64,000 bases of DNA from assembly GCA_037975125.1 (NCBI GenBank), contig JAJQOW010000014.1, forward strand, positions 20,973,484 through 21,037,483, given 5' to 3'. This stretch comes from Latrodectus hesperus. Taxonomy: Eukaryota > Arthropoda > Arachnida > Araneae > Theridiidae. Position 1 is the stretch's first letter; each line of letters opens with the position of its first letter. The notes below the pieces were generated by a model. It ran no database searches, had not been told where the DNA came from, and saw only the letters and a program-made list of their open reading frames with translations. The position numbers were made by a program, and so were the translations under genes. Shown piece by piece: positions 37,027 to 53,222 of the stretch.

Positions 37027-40000
37027 TTAAGAGAGAATTCCTTACTATCATTTCCTATTTTGGTGTGTGCTTCTTAAGTTGTTCAGTTAAAAAATGAGTC
37101 ACAATTAATTTTAAAATTTCCAACGAAACGTGTATGCTAATTTTGGTATATCTTTACTAATGACGCATATCAAAAAGATTCTCTTGTGCCTATTAAATGA
37201 AGATTCAACTTTATTAAATATCATCAAAATTTAATACCTATAATTAATTTTTATTAAAATATATTTCTTGTAAATAATTTAGCAACGGAAAATTTATTGC
37301 TTATAATTTATTTTATAGATCCTATTAATACAAAATAAAAGTGCTTCTATCTTTTCCTTTTTTTAGTTTTTATGCAATGGATAGTAACTTCCCAGCTCCA
37401 TATTATTTAATGTAAAGTTTTCCTTTCCGCATTATTCATAATTTGATATTAAATAATGATATAACAAAATTTTTTTGGTAAAATATAATGCATGCTTTTA
37501 TTACGATTGCATACTTCACATAACAGTTCCTGGAGCATAATTTTATTTTGTTCATATAATAAATCATTATTTTTTCTATAATATAAATACTTTTCTTTTA
37601 ATACTATAACATTTTTTCATTCATTTTAGAAGTTATTCATTAAATTTTTACGATAATTATTATTGAACTATCTCAATTAAAGTTCAAGCATGATTTAATA
37701 CGTCATATTCGTGAAAGCTGCAAAAATAAAATAGAAATAGCGATTTTAAATATATCAAAATATAGAATAACTACTAAGCAAATCGAAATTCGTGCCAAAC
37801 ATTTTTATCTCTAATTTTTTTTAAAACAGAGTGTATGGTTAATTTAAACACGGAACATCCTAAACAAAAGATTCTTAAAATACTTATGATATTCTCAGAC
37901 TGATATGGTATAAAGCTGTAACTATATGCTTCAACTATTACTTTAGCCTATATTTTAACAATTTTTCTTTCTATATAATTGTTATATATGCATGTTATCT
38001 TTAATCTATTGAGATTTACAACGTAATAGAGGAGTAGTCTGCTTCTAAATGGTAGAATATATGAGGCAAAGTTTCAAAAAGGCATTTTATTTAAAGAATA
38101 GTTGAAATAGTTAATTTTTAGGCCTTGATGTAAATCTCATCATGGTTAAAAAATACATTTCTACTATTACCTATTGAATGTGTCTTATATAGAGAGAATG
38201 GTACGTGATTGTTATGGGAAAAAAGCTCTGACAAAGATACTTGAATTTTTAAGTTATTAATTGATGTTAGTGAATGGATAAAATCAGATAGTATTCGTAA
38301 ATTTAAAATTCTATTTAATAAATTTCACAAAATAGAGCCTATTTTATTTTAAATTAGTATGAATCTAATATTATTTTATAATATGTATGTGGGAGAATTT
38401 ATATGCATTATGTTCTAGTTAATATTTAATGAAACTATTGACGGAAATTAGAAAAGTCAGGAAGTATAAATATATATGTATGTATGATGAACAAAATATG
38501 CTCAATTTTTCCTTTTCTCTCTTGTCCATAAAAAAGAACTATTTCTATATTTCCACATTCCTTTACACATTTCCCGCCCATTCCGAAGAATGTAATTTCC
38601 AATACATGTCCTCCTCTATCCAAAACTCCGCAACTTCGAATTACAAAGGAAGGGGAAGGTCGGCAGCCAGGTCGCTATGGTAATTTTCATTTATTAGAAC
38701 AGGAGCGGAGAAATCAGTGTATTTCTCGGCAGCAATCGCTTTAACCTTCTGGTCTCCACCCTCTGGTCTCGAGGAGGTCTCCCTGGCATTGTGCAGATGA
38801 CATTGCTTTTGAGTAAAGGGGCGGGCCATCACACGAACGTGATATCAGATCCGATGAGTCTAAGTTAATAACTGAAATAGGAAACCGAAGGGTGTTCATT
38901 TTCCTTGGGAAAAAGGGTTATGGTTGGGTGTGATAACACGTCTCAAAGAAATGTCTTAAAGTTGGTCGTGACGTTAATTATACACTTTTTAACTATACTG
39001 ACTTTTGCTTTTACACGTTTGCTGTAAATAATAGTTTAAATCTTAGTATTCCACTTCAAGTCTTTATTTTAAAAATAGGGAATTGTGCAATACAGATTGA
39101 TATGCAACGAAAAAGGCGTGTTTAACTCTTAATGATATTCACAAGTAATTTTTTACATTAAAAAGGTCACTATACTTAGTCTCTTTATAAATAATTTTGT
39201 CACCATATACTATTAAGACTAATACTATGATTATAATATTTATTATGAAACTAAATGTAACTCTTAACATAAAAATGTTAATAATCTTCTTTCTCTTTTT
39301 TTCTCTCGCTTTCTTTGTTGCATTGTATGAAATTATTTCAGAGTTTAATTTAAATGCATAGATAGAATTCATATTCAAAAGCTTTTCCTCGTTTTCATAT
39401 CCCTAATTATATTTGAACAATTTATTTAACTATTTGTATTATTGCTTAATATTATCATAAAATATAAATATCTCTTATTGTCGAGCCATAGACTTAATAT
39501 GAGATGCAAAAACATTTCGTATTTATTATGCAAGTTTTATTTTTTATCATTGCATTATAAATTAAAAATTTTAATTTACTTTTCTATAAGCATAAAAAAT
39601 AAAATTATTTACAAAATAAGAATTTTATATCAAATTAAAAACAAGAATTCATCACAAAGTTATATATATTTTACTTTAGTTAAATATTAGGTCTTCAAAA
39701 GATTTAAAAACAGAATGCTTTGTTAGTTTCTTTACAAAGACTTAAATTCAAACAATTTTATTATTGAATAAGATATCATATTTAAATTTGAGTTTTAATG
39801 TTTACTCAAAAACTGCTAATTTTTTATTCCATTCTAAGACTATCATCTAAAAATAAGACATCATTTAACAATTAAATATAATTTTGGTAATATAGTAAAA
39901 TATCTTATCTAATATTTATGTCTAATATCTACTCTTCATTTTACTTTGAGAGTCTAATGATAAAAATTTCAATAATATAACTCATGATAGTAATAGGGAA

Positions 40001-40033
40001 AAAACAAAAATTATGGAGTTTAAAATTGTTATT
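37022..40033. other. Gene-poor stretch with one GC-rich patch
   Basis: It is AT-rich except for 38560-38960, which has CpGs, CTCGAGGAGGTCTCC and GGGGCGGGCC and may be a repeat or an unrecognised regulatory block. Open frames over the patch on both strands show no domain that I recognise. Confidence 0.5.
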
Positions 40034-40860
40034 AGGTCTACCAGAAATTTCTTCCCATTTTTAGAATAAAACAAAAGAATACATTCTTCATACCTTGAAT
40101 AAACTTTATTGAATAGTATAACTGCCATCATTATTTATGACTTCTAGTTAATGTGGTGGCAATTTGTATATTTCATTTTTAAAAAAATGTCTTATCGCTA
40201 GAGGCCAAAAATTGAACCAGTGCTTGTATGATATTTTCTTCGTTCCTTAAATTTTTTTAAGGGATAGAATTTCTCAGTCCAGTCCTGCAATTTTTTAAAA
40301 AACACTTTTCTTGCCCTTTTTTGACTGCTCTTTCTGGAAAAATCGCCGTCCTCTTTTCTTGGACAGCTCCCTTTAAATTATCCTGTTGCTGACAGTACTT
40401 TTCCGAATTGAACTTTTCGTTCAATTTATTAATGTTCATGATGTATTGGCAATCAAATGACCCATAATATACACAATATTCTCTTATTCAGAGCCAAATT
40501 ATTTTTAGAGTTGGATGTGCTAGGTTTTCGGCACAATGTACCCTTTTTTTACGATGTTTTCATGGGTAATCCAATTTTCATCCCCAGTTATAATCAGGTT
40601 CAAGAAATGGCTCGATTTTGTTCCGAACTAGCAGAGATAAGCATATGATAACTCGATCCTTAAACTTCTTCTGACTTAATTCATGTGACACCCATTTTGA
40701 ATACTTCCACACCAATCCTATCTTTCAAATATGGTCCAAAATAGTTTGTTGGGCTGCATTAAGCGTTCTGCGACCTTGATGTTGTCAGAAAAAGATCTTG
40801 TTCTAACATGGTTTTCACAACATTATCATCGATCTACAGACAGAGCTTTCCGGTAGATCT
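40034..40860 (-). mobile_element. Mariner (DD34D-type) element remnant
   Basis: The left end TAGGTCTACCAGAAATTTCT resembles a mariner terminus. Minus-strand fragments in several frames read LKDRIGVEVFKMGVT, ITGDENWITHENI (first catalytic Asp block, equivalent to DEKW) and NINKLNEKFNSEKYCQQQDN with LKGAVQEKR, which follow the mariner order. The second Asp block (HQDNARPH) is unrecognisable and no right terminus was found, so it is a truncated, inactive copy. Confidence 0.75.
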
Positions 40861-43800
40861 AATATTTCGTATTAAGTAAAATGAAATTAATTGGGAAAAA
40901 ATTACAGGAAAGTATTTCCGATAACTTTTTTATTAACCTTGCTTTAAACCAAACTAAAAGTTTAACTAAAGCTGCTGAGCAAAATCGACTTTCTATCACA
41001 ATTTTATGATGATGCTTATTTATAAATATTCTGTATCCCACACATGCGATGTTAAATTTAGTAAATTAAAAACAAATAAAATTAATAATTAATTAATAAG
41101 AAAAATATTTGACTAAGCAAATATGGTCTTTAAATTTGCTAATATCAATACCAAAGCACAATTTTTTCATATTCTTCAATAATTTGTAGTGATTGAAGTC
41201 TTAATTTTTAAATATTTTTTTCAATTAAGCTTTGCTTTAGCAAAATATTTTACTTGAACTCTATGATGTATAAATATATTGATTCTTATATTATAATGAA
41301 AAATAATTATAATCGCAAAATGAACCACTAAACATCAATTACAAAATTAAAGTTAGCAACTCATAAAATAAAATATCGATATTTTTTAACCATTTTAAAC
41401 ATGATTGATTGTTAAAAAAATATCGATATTTTAAAATAAGATAAGATATAACAATTTTAAAGATGAATAATTTCGATATGAATGTGCTTTCTTATAATTA
41501 AGAAATTTATTCTGCGATTATTACCTTGTATTTTAATTTTATCTGGGTCGTGTCAGAATCTTTTTTAATGATTCCATTTGAATTTGCTAATTATTTCAAT
41601 TTCATAAAATTTGTAAAATAATTTTGTTAATTCAACGTCTCTCCCTTAATGTTTCAAATTTCTTTTTCTCGGCATATATTTATTGAAATGGGCATTTGAG
41701 ATTAACTCAGGTTTTTTTCTCTTTGAGATCATATAAAATTTCCATTGTTTATGAATGAAAGACAGAGTGGAAGTTTATCACTAAAATGCCTTCTGATAAA
41801 CAACGAATAAAGCATTTTTAGTTAAAAGAGATACGATTTATAACTTCATATTGTAATTACAGCTATTATGGCAACATTGTAGATCATATTAAATAGATCT
41901 CTATTTCAGTAAAATTCATATAAAAGAGATTTGCTTTGCTGGATAAAGAAGAGTCTATCGTTTTAGTAAACTTTTTCATGACATGTATCGTTATTTTGTT
42001 TATATTATAATGATTGTATTTGTTGGTGCATTTGAGTCAATGCTATGACAACCGCGTACTTACAAACTAATATTCATTAATTATTTTACACCTGTTGCCT
42101 GTAATAAAGATTAAAAAAGAATGAAAATAAAAAGTGGAAATATTTTTATTATTCTAATGACTAAAAAATTATTTATTATATTGTAATATTAAAAAAATTT
42201 TCATATGCCATTTTCCTGTATTTTACCTAATCAACAATATTTTAGGTTTCTTAAATCGTCGGTATTATACTGAATCTAGTTAATATAATGGTTTTTTTTC
42301 CCAAGATTTATTGAAAAATGTCCATATATGTAAGCACAATAATTTAATTCCAGTATTTTTTATAAAAAAAAACATTCGAATGTTTTTTCAATTTTTATAA
42401 TTAAAAAAAAATGGAATTTAAGAAAATTTTTTAAATGTCTGTGTTTAAGAAAGAAACTTATTAAAAATAGTAACATTTCTTTCCTCTTATTGAAAAGGAA
42501 AAGGTTTAGTTTCTTGGTAAAAGTGTTTTTACGGAGAAAAAAATTTTATCAATCAAATTCTTGATTAATATTCGTTCTCTTTTGAACATTCATCAAAATT
42601 AAGTCCAAATAATTTTTTATAATTATGGAATGTTATTATTAAAATCTTCATAATTTAAATTCTTTATAAATTTAAGAAACTGCATTCTGAAGAATTTATT
42701 TTAAAGATCGAAATTAAAATAATTAAATAATTCTTAAATTTACTTCAAAGTGAAGAATTATCATATTATAACAATCAAATCAATTTATACTCAAATGCAT
42801 CTATTTATAAAATTAAAACAAAGTATCAAAAAAGCAACTATGAAAAGAATATCATTCACTAAAAATTCCCTATGCGACTATTATGCACAATTTTATGCTG
42901 AATCAAGTTTGATATTATAACAAACTATCAAATATTTTTATTACATCTTCATTTCATAATGCACAATTAATATTTTCACTCTCTTTGTTGACATTCTGTT
43001 GCATTTGAAAAATAGCTTCTTTTAAATAATCTAACAAATTCTTTTTGCATGGAAAGTTTATTACACGGTCTTAATATACATGTAATGTTAATGAGAAATA
43101 AAATCTTACTCTGTAATCGCAATCAAACACATGCCTATAAAATACAGACAGAATGCTAATAATTGTTTTGAAGCTATTTTTTAGAAAATAATTTATATGT
43201 GTGAAACAATATAAATTATTAAAATGATTTATAAGTTATAAAGGATAAATATTGTATTATAAAAAATAATTTAAGAATCTCTAAATAAGATAATTTCACA
43301 ATGGATATTAGATTATTTAAGAAATCGTAAGCTAATTTTTCTTAAAAAGTACGTGGAACTTGTGAGGTGTTTGAATGAAGCTTTTTTTTCTCGTTTCGTA
43401 AAAGATCGTCGTTTTTCGGAAGAATTGTTGGTGATGCGATATAGGTTAACAACCGCTTTAAAACTTTCACTTTAGGAAAAAGGTATTTGTACATTGTTCT
43501 TTTATAACAATTAGACACGAGATGTCACGTGAGATAGTAATGTTCCGTTCCACATAAGAAATGGCTATTGTTCCTTTCGCTTCTCTGAAAAATTCAATTC
43601 TGGGAAAGTGTTCATACCTTTTAAGCTTATTTTGAAACATTTATCTAATTTTGATAATAGTATGTTGCTTTTAACAGCATACAATTCCGTGGTACATTTA
43701 AACATAATTAAAATCATTTTTTAAAATTAAAAACAAAGATTTAAAGTCTCCATAATTGTATTAATCAATTGTTGAAAAAAGATTTCTCCATTCTGAGAAT

Positions 43801-44879
43801 ATAATTATAAATTGGTGCATAGAGTTTGGAATTATCTTCAAGTGGAAATTTAAATATCTGTGCTCAAAACATTATGAAGAATTTGTGTTAGAATATTAAG
43901 TTTTGGTAATAAATACATCCTTATATCAATAAAGATTAAAATTATATCAATAAAATTATGAATAAAAAATATTATAATCTGTATTTTAATAAATCAGTTT
44001 CATAAAAGCATACTCATTAATTTAGTTGTTAATTATTATTTTAGGTCATTAACTTAATTAAATAATTTTAAAATGAGTAGTTAAAAAGTGTATTGTATTG
44101 TAAATAATTTATCAGAAATATATTCTCTTTGATTTATTTTCATTTTTTACTAGTTCTTACCTTTTTAATAATTTTTTGATAACTTTTAAATTTATGAATT
44201 CATTGAATTTTTTTAAAATTATGTGTTTTCCAATTATTTCATAATTTTACAATATTTGTTAAATATATTCATCATGAATTTTATCTCATATTATAAATTA
44301 ATAATTTTATCTTATATTATAAATTAATACCCATGATATATTATGAAGTATATAGGATTGATTGGAACCCCATTTATAATAATTTACAGGAATAATTACT
44401 TAGATAACTTAGCTGACACACTAATTTAAATTTTCCTGTAAAAATTGCTTTTTAATTTCATTATTTATTTGCTTTAACTGAACAATTATTTTGTACTTAT
44501 TTTTTCTCTCTAGTATGCTTAAAAGTAATTTGTAATAATTGTTATTTCTTTATTTTGACAAAAAATTGATTTTTAACAATTTAGCCTTATTTAATAACAT
44601 AATAGCTTAATTCATCTGCAATTTTATTGGAAGCTATCGTCTTCCTACCCTTCCTAAAATCATCAGGATTTTGATCAGCTGTAATTTGACTAGTCTTTAA
44701 CAAAAAGTAATTACGTAACTTTAACTTTGAATAATCATTATCACTTATAGCATTTACAGAATACAGATTTATGTTTTATGATAATTTGTCTATTGATTTC
44801 GAAATTGAAAAATGCAACGTTTTAGAATGATTGGATTAATACCATAATCAATTCACGCTTGAAGTTTAAAAATCAACAA
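40861..44879. other. Very AT-rich stretch without recognisable gene
   Basis: About 4 kb with chance ORFs only. It contains an inverted repeat at 41368-41433 (arms around AAATATCGATATTT) and a slightly GC-richer block at 43340-43600 with no domain that I recognise. Confidence 0.6.
41368..41433. repeat. Near-perfect 22-bp inverted repeat centred on ATCGAT
   Basis: TAAAATATCGATATTTTTTAAC (ending 41390) faces GTTAAAAAAATATCGATATTT from 41411. The arms differ by one A/T in length and are separated by about 20 bases. Each arm also carries the self-palindrome AAATATCGATATTT. Confidence 0.85.
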
Positions 44880-45060
44880 CAGGTTAAATAAAGGTTCATC
44901 GACATCTCCCTAGCAACGCCAGGAATAAATTCCCTTAAAGCACTAAGGTTGATGACTGAAATTCCCTAAGGAACAAGAATCATTTTTAATTCTCTGACAG
45001 TACAGGGAGTAAACGACGATCGAATCTAGGTCCTATAGCTGCCAACTACTTTTGCCAAAG
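44880..45060 (-). mobile_element. Possible degenerate SINE
   Basis: A GC-richer block whose minus strand contains ACCTAGATTCGATCGTCG, which resembles a decayed B box. The A box is unclear and no boundaries were found. Confidence 0.3.
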
Positions 45061-45584
45061 CCCAGTTTTATATACGATTTGCCTATTATTATGAAACTGT
45101 AAGGGACCCAACAAATGTTATGTCATTAGAGCCATGTTTTAGGACATACATTAATGGATGCTTCAGTTTTGATGGGCGTAATTATGGCTTAAGAGATCTA
45201 TTCCCTAACTTTTATGGAAAGGGAAAAAATGTTTTCCAAAAGTCATTAACCTTTTATACTCTAAGTAATGTTATAATCTAGACAGTGGTGAATATAAGGT
45301 GGGAAATTAAAAGCTCCGCAAAAAAAATGGTGAATATAAGGTGGTGAATTAAAGTGGGAAATATAAGGTGGGAAATCTAATCAAAAGAAATAATTTGAAT
45401 GTATATCATATTTTCTAATCATTTTTTAAATAAAAATAATGCCGGATATCTCTAAAAATTATTTATTTTAATATCCTCAATACCAAAGCACAGCACTAAA
45501 AACAATTACAAAATTATACTAAAAAAGACCAAATAGAATAATTTTATTTATTTCGTTCTCAAACATAACATTTTTATACTTCAT
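45061..45584. other. Gene-free stretch with short repeated GGTG/GGAA-TATAAGGTGG units
   Basis: At 45286-45379 the motif GGTGAATATAAGGTGGGAAAT recurs imperfectly several times, a small irregular tandem cluster. Otherwise nothing was recognised. Confidence 0.5.
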
Positions 45585-45800
45585 TATTTATTTATTTATT
45601 TATTACATTACATATATTCAGACTTGTATGCTTGATTCTTGAGATCCGCTTGTAAGTCTTCGTCGATAATAGGACAAATAGCACAATGACAGATGTACAA
45701 CCACAGAAGATAACGAAGAAAACACCCAGAACCACGGTAGGAATCGAACCCACACTCCTACGCTCTCAAGCGATTAGCGACTTCATTTCATGACAACAGG
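45585..45800 (-). mobile_element. tRNA-derived SINE with (TTTA)n-type tail (family H)
   Basis: On the minus strand: a tRNA-like head with B box GGGTTCGATTCCTACC (about 45739-45754) and an upstream region TCGCTAATCGCTTGAGAGCG, then a body and an (AAAT)n tail at about 45585-45603. A target duplication was not found. Confidence 0.7.
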
Positions 45801-48049
45801 AGTTCGGCTTTCTATTTATTGTTCTTGTTGCCACCAGATGTCTAATAAAGTAGTTCTGTCAAAAAAATTTAAAAATACGCGTATATATATATATTATGTT
45901 ATATTTACGAATATTGTTAAATTTTTTTATAGATATTCTTGGTTTCTAATGTAAAATTGTCTAAACCTTTCTCACTACAAGAGAATACTATTATTCTTTA
46001 AGCATTCGAATTCGAGAACATTCAAATGACGGAAGGCCCAGTCTAATATTCTTCAATAAAAATAATATATTTTTTAAAAAAAGCTCAATTTCGCTATTCA
46101 TTATTTCCTGTTACGATTTTAGTTAATACTTAGGTTCATTTGATGCCGAAAAAAACTCAAAACATGATTAATTTACGCCACTATTTTCTCCAAAAATGTA
46201 CTTCTGCATTACTCCGTGACCATCAAATGTGTCAGATTAATTCCGCAAGAACAGAAAAGAATCTATTGATTCTAGGGATTGCGTTGCGATTCTGTTTCCG
46301 GTGCCAGCATAATCTGATGCATTGCGAGTTTCGCAGAACACCTGAGACAGACATTTAAAGAAAAAAAAATATTAATTCAACTTTTTCATGAGATCGATAC
46401 CTAAAAGGATAGCGTGTCATTCGAAAACGGCCCCTTTTGCTCAACGTTGACATAACGCAATCACGCTACCCGTCCACCCAACCTCGTCTCATGATAAAAC
46501 TCACGACTTTGCTGTCCATCACAGAAATTGTTTCAAGAATAGCGCACACTCCTTATTCTAAGTCAAAAAATTGATAGTTCTCTTGAATATTGCATTATGG
46601 AAGTTTAACATTCAAGGTACTTGCCGGTCTTATCATCTTAACTTGTCACTATTTCACTTAGTAAGGAGAAAAGCTGCTAAATTAACTTTTAAATTTTAAT
46701 GGAGTGCAATACTATAAAGAAGCATAACACTTTCCTATAACTACTAATGTTTATATTTTTAAGATGCCGGAACACAATGCCGAAAGCTGTTAACTCCTAA
46801 CTAACATGTGGTGGTTTTCACACAATTTACACCTCATTAGTTATTCAAATACTTTTCATGGGATAATGATAACAAAAATACTTATAATATTAATGGAATT
46901 TCATTGTCTGCGGGGATATTTATCATCTTCATAATCACTATACAATATGTGCTGCTACAGTTCGTTGTTTTATCATCCTTGTAAATAACGTACTGTTGTA
47001 ATGCTGTTGAATGTTAAAATAGGGTTCATTTAACTTTTCTAAATTGCTTTTTCTACAGAATATGGTCTGGGCAGTAAATATGTTGCACATTTTACAAAGA
47101 AATGGATTATTAATTAGCAATTTATTTTCACCAAAATTAAAGAATGTTAAAGAACATAATACTCAACTAACTTTTAATAAAGAATTTGCATATTGTGGTG
47201 ATACATTGATAAAAATGCTTTATGATATATGAGGAAAAAAAAGCTACTTTCTTGTTAATATACAAGCAGAAAAAAGTAAAATTTAAGGAAGTGATTAAAG
47301 TAATTCACTGAACTGAGTAAAAGTTGCAAGACGGTTTAAGGCCAGTTTCAGGAATTCATGATAACATGGACTGATTCTTTGAAAAAAAAACTAATGATTA
47401 ATTACACTTGAATTTCTTAACTTAGACATACGATATTTTAAGGAAATCTAATTGAAAGTCAACCCACGTATTTTTTCAGTGATTCGCGTTTTAAGCGAAG
47501 GATAACGACCTCTAGTGATAAAAATATGTTCAAACTATTACAGGCTATTCATTTCACATTTTTCATATATAGTGGAAGTTTAAAAAAATACAATAGTTTA
47601 TTTCTTCGCGCGCGCGCGCGTGTGTGTGTGTGTGTTATTTATCCAATAAAAATTTTTATTGAATATAAAAAAAATTTGAGTGATATATGCATTTAATATG
47701 CTTAATAACTTTATTCTTAATTTTGTTCAGAAATTTGTATTTGTATAGGAATTATTTATTAAGCTTAGGAATTGTATTTAATGTTACGAACTATATCGGA
47801 AGACATTGATTATTTTTACGATCTTTAAATTATTTTTGTTTGTGTCATCATGTAATTTCATATGTTGTACAAAAATTATTTTATTTGCAATTTTTTGTTT
47901 CTCCAAAATATTTTTTTAAAAACTTTGAACATCGGAGGCACAAACAGTGTCACAAATTTGGTGGTTTAACATTGTTTTGGACATACTTTTTGTAAAATAT
48001 TGATTTTACTGTGTGATAACGTATTTAAATTAGACACCATTCCTAAAAG
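45801..48049. other. Gene-poor stretch
   Basis: AT-rich apart from 46140-46560, which is somewhat GC-richer with CpGs and open on the + strand (46140-46358). That frame has several Cys but no family that I recognise and no splice context. A CG/TG repeat is listed separately. Confidence 0.5.
47607..47634. repeat. (CG)7(TG)7 alternating purine-pyrimidine tract
   Basis: Seven CG units are followed directly by seven TG units, 28 bp in total. This is a classic Z-DNA-prone sequence and a striking CpG cluster in AT-rich DNA. Confidence 0.95.
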
Positions 48050-48235
48050 TTTTTTTGACAGTTGAATAGTTAATACACTGGCTTCTAATTTCACCGTTCA
48101 TGAGTTCAATTATCACCATTCGTGTGGCTGCTAAATGTAGCCCGTAATCCACTTTAAACCTTAAGCCCGGTTGAAATAGTTCTTGACTGAAGAAATGAGC
48201 TTGGAGTGATAAACGAACTCATCACAATTTCTGTA
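48050..48235 (+). mobile_element. Degenerate tRNA-headed SINE
   Basis: GACAGTTGAATAGTTAATAC is a decayed A box and CATGAGTTCAATTATCACC a decayed B box, followed by a CATTCGTGTGGCTGCTAAATG body. The spacing (about 45 bases) suits a tRNA head. No partner copy is in the window. Confidence 0.45.
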
Positions 48236-51500
<3,265 letters not shown>

Positions 51501-52817
51501 CCCGACAATGGCCAGAAAATTATGCAGTTTTCAGAGTATGCGCATTTCTCATCATTTGCATAACACCTTTCCGAGTTATACAGATGATGTGAAATGCGCA
51601 GCTCTCCAGCGCACGTAAGATAACATATAAGATGAGGAACCGGCAGAATAGGCTATATTCAAGCTACAATTGCTGCTTGGAAAATAATCGTGGAAGGTTT
51701 GTTCTTGTCTCAAAGGATGTCTGTAATTATAGAGAACACCAGGCCTTTGTCGACATAGTCAGTTCCAGTAGACAGACAAACTTACGAGGGACACGGTAAT
51801 CGGACGGAGAAGAGCAGGTTGGTCCCTACTGCAAATCACAGCCATGATAGAAACATCCACAGTGCACTGGCTAGGCGAAGATAGTTACAACAAGGAACTG
51901 TGGAACGTTTGCGGGGGCTTGCCGATGCAATCAGAGTGACGTCAACACGCTTAGATCGACGCGTCCGTCTGGAGATGTCGGTGGCCCTGTAAAACATATC
52001 TACCGAAATTCTACAGCATGTTGAAGACACTCTGGATGCGTCCATATCGAGCAGAACCTTTTGCCGTCGATGGGTTGCTAAGTGACCTGCGCTCATGGCG
52101 TGAATAAAAAAAAATACAGCACAGACATCAATGTCTGGAATGGTGCCTGATTAGAGTAGTGTGAACGACAGAGTGGCACAGGATCGTTTTCTCAGATGAG
52201 TTACGCTTCTGTTTCTTCTGTGATAGTCACCGCGTACGTGTATGCCGTCGACGTGGAGACGGGTTCAATCCTGCATCATGGTTTGATGCATCATAGCGTA
52301 TGATTCTTGATCACCTCTAGTTCGCATTCACGGCACTGTGACAGCCCAACGTTGAGTGTAAGATGAGCAGCGGCTGGTGACACTCCCTTACCTTCAGGGA
52401 TGCTTAATGCCCTTTATCGACTGCACATTGCTCTTATCAGCCAACATGCCCTGCAAGGTATATAGGTGCTTCCCTGGCCACCGTACTCCCCAAATCTCAC
52501 CAATCAAAAATGTTTGAGATATGATTGGACATCACTTGCAGATCCTGCTACTGTGTATCCTTCAGAAGACGCACTTTGGCAAATGGTTGACAGGGAATGG
52601 AGGGGCATTCCACAGGACATCATCCATATTCTTATTGAATTTGCCCATACTTGTTGCTTCGCGTACCACCTACTGAAACGACCCTGTTCTCGCTCCATAT
52701 AATACATATCATTTCGAAATACAGATCACTTTGTGTTTATTGCTGTCTCTCTCTGTTTGCCGAATTTCGTCACTTTCTCGCAACTCCTTCTTGGTATTGC
52801 ATTTTCAATGTCAGGCA

Positions 52818-52820
<3 letters not shown>
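51501..52820 (+). mobile_element. Tc1-like transposon remnant inserted in a (TA)n array
   Basis: About 1.3 kb of GC-richer sequence with a decayed + strand transposase, lying between two TA arrays. The right terminus (CAGGCAGTG, complement CACTGCCTG) is immediately followed by TATATA. The left terminus near 51501 (CCCGACAATGGCC) is only weakly similar. Residual C-terminal protein reads LPWPPYSPNL, then ALWQMVDREWRGIPQDII, matching the PWPxxSPDLxPIE and WxxIPQxxI blocks of Tc1 transposases. The catalytic Glu block is lost (SPNLTNQK), and upstream frames are full of stops. Confidence 0.82.
52466..52702 (+). pseudogene. Tc1 transposase C-terminal pseudogene fragment
   Basis: This is the longest open piece of the element at 51501-52820. 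It reads LPWPPYSPNLTNQKCLRY..., then PSEDALWQMVDREW and GIPQDIIHILIE. The order corresponds to the last third of a Tc1 transposase, with the third catalytic residue block damaged. Confidence 0.75.
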
Positions 52821-52906
<86 letters not shown>

Positions 52907-52911
52907 CATAA
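52821..52911. repeat. (TA)n(TACA)n microsatellite, right flank of the Tc1 insertion
   Basis: About 82 bp of TA repeat starting exactly at the Tc1 right end, then TACATACATA. Confidence 0.98.
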
Positions 52912-53166
52912 ATTTTTATTATTTTTAAAAATCTGCCTTTTAATAATATTCTCACCAAGACAAATAAGTAACTACTTATTGCATGACGTATATATGTATG
53001 GATTACACTTGTAAATGTGTTAAATACTTATTGTAATACCCACACATAATATATACTTATAAATATAAATTATGTAATTCTTTAATGAAAATGTAGTTCA
53101 TGAAATGAAAAGTAAATTTTTCATTACATTTACCGGAACCAAATAGAAAAAAATATAATGCGTGAA

Positions 53167-53169
<3 letters not shown>

Positions 53170-53219
<50 letters not shown>
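53170..53219. repeat. (TA)n microsatellite
   Basis: A perfect 50-bp TA repeat, 260 bp downstream of the Tc1-flanking array. Confidence 0.97.

Positions 53220-53222
<3 letters not shown>

Noticed and set aside
46140..46358. Cys-containing + strand open frame
   Set aside because: Cysteine spacing fits no domain that I know and no splice sites frame it.
47058..47130. Exon after the acceptor TTTTTCTACAG near 47058
   Set aside because: The frame stops after about 20 codons (YGLGSKYVAHF...) with no donor, polyadenylation context or family resemblance.
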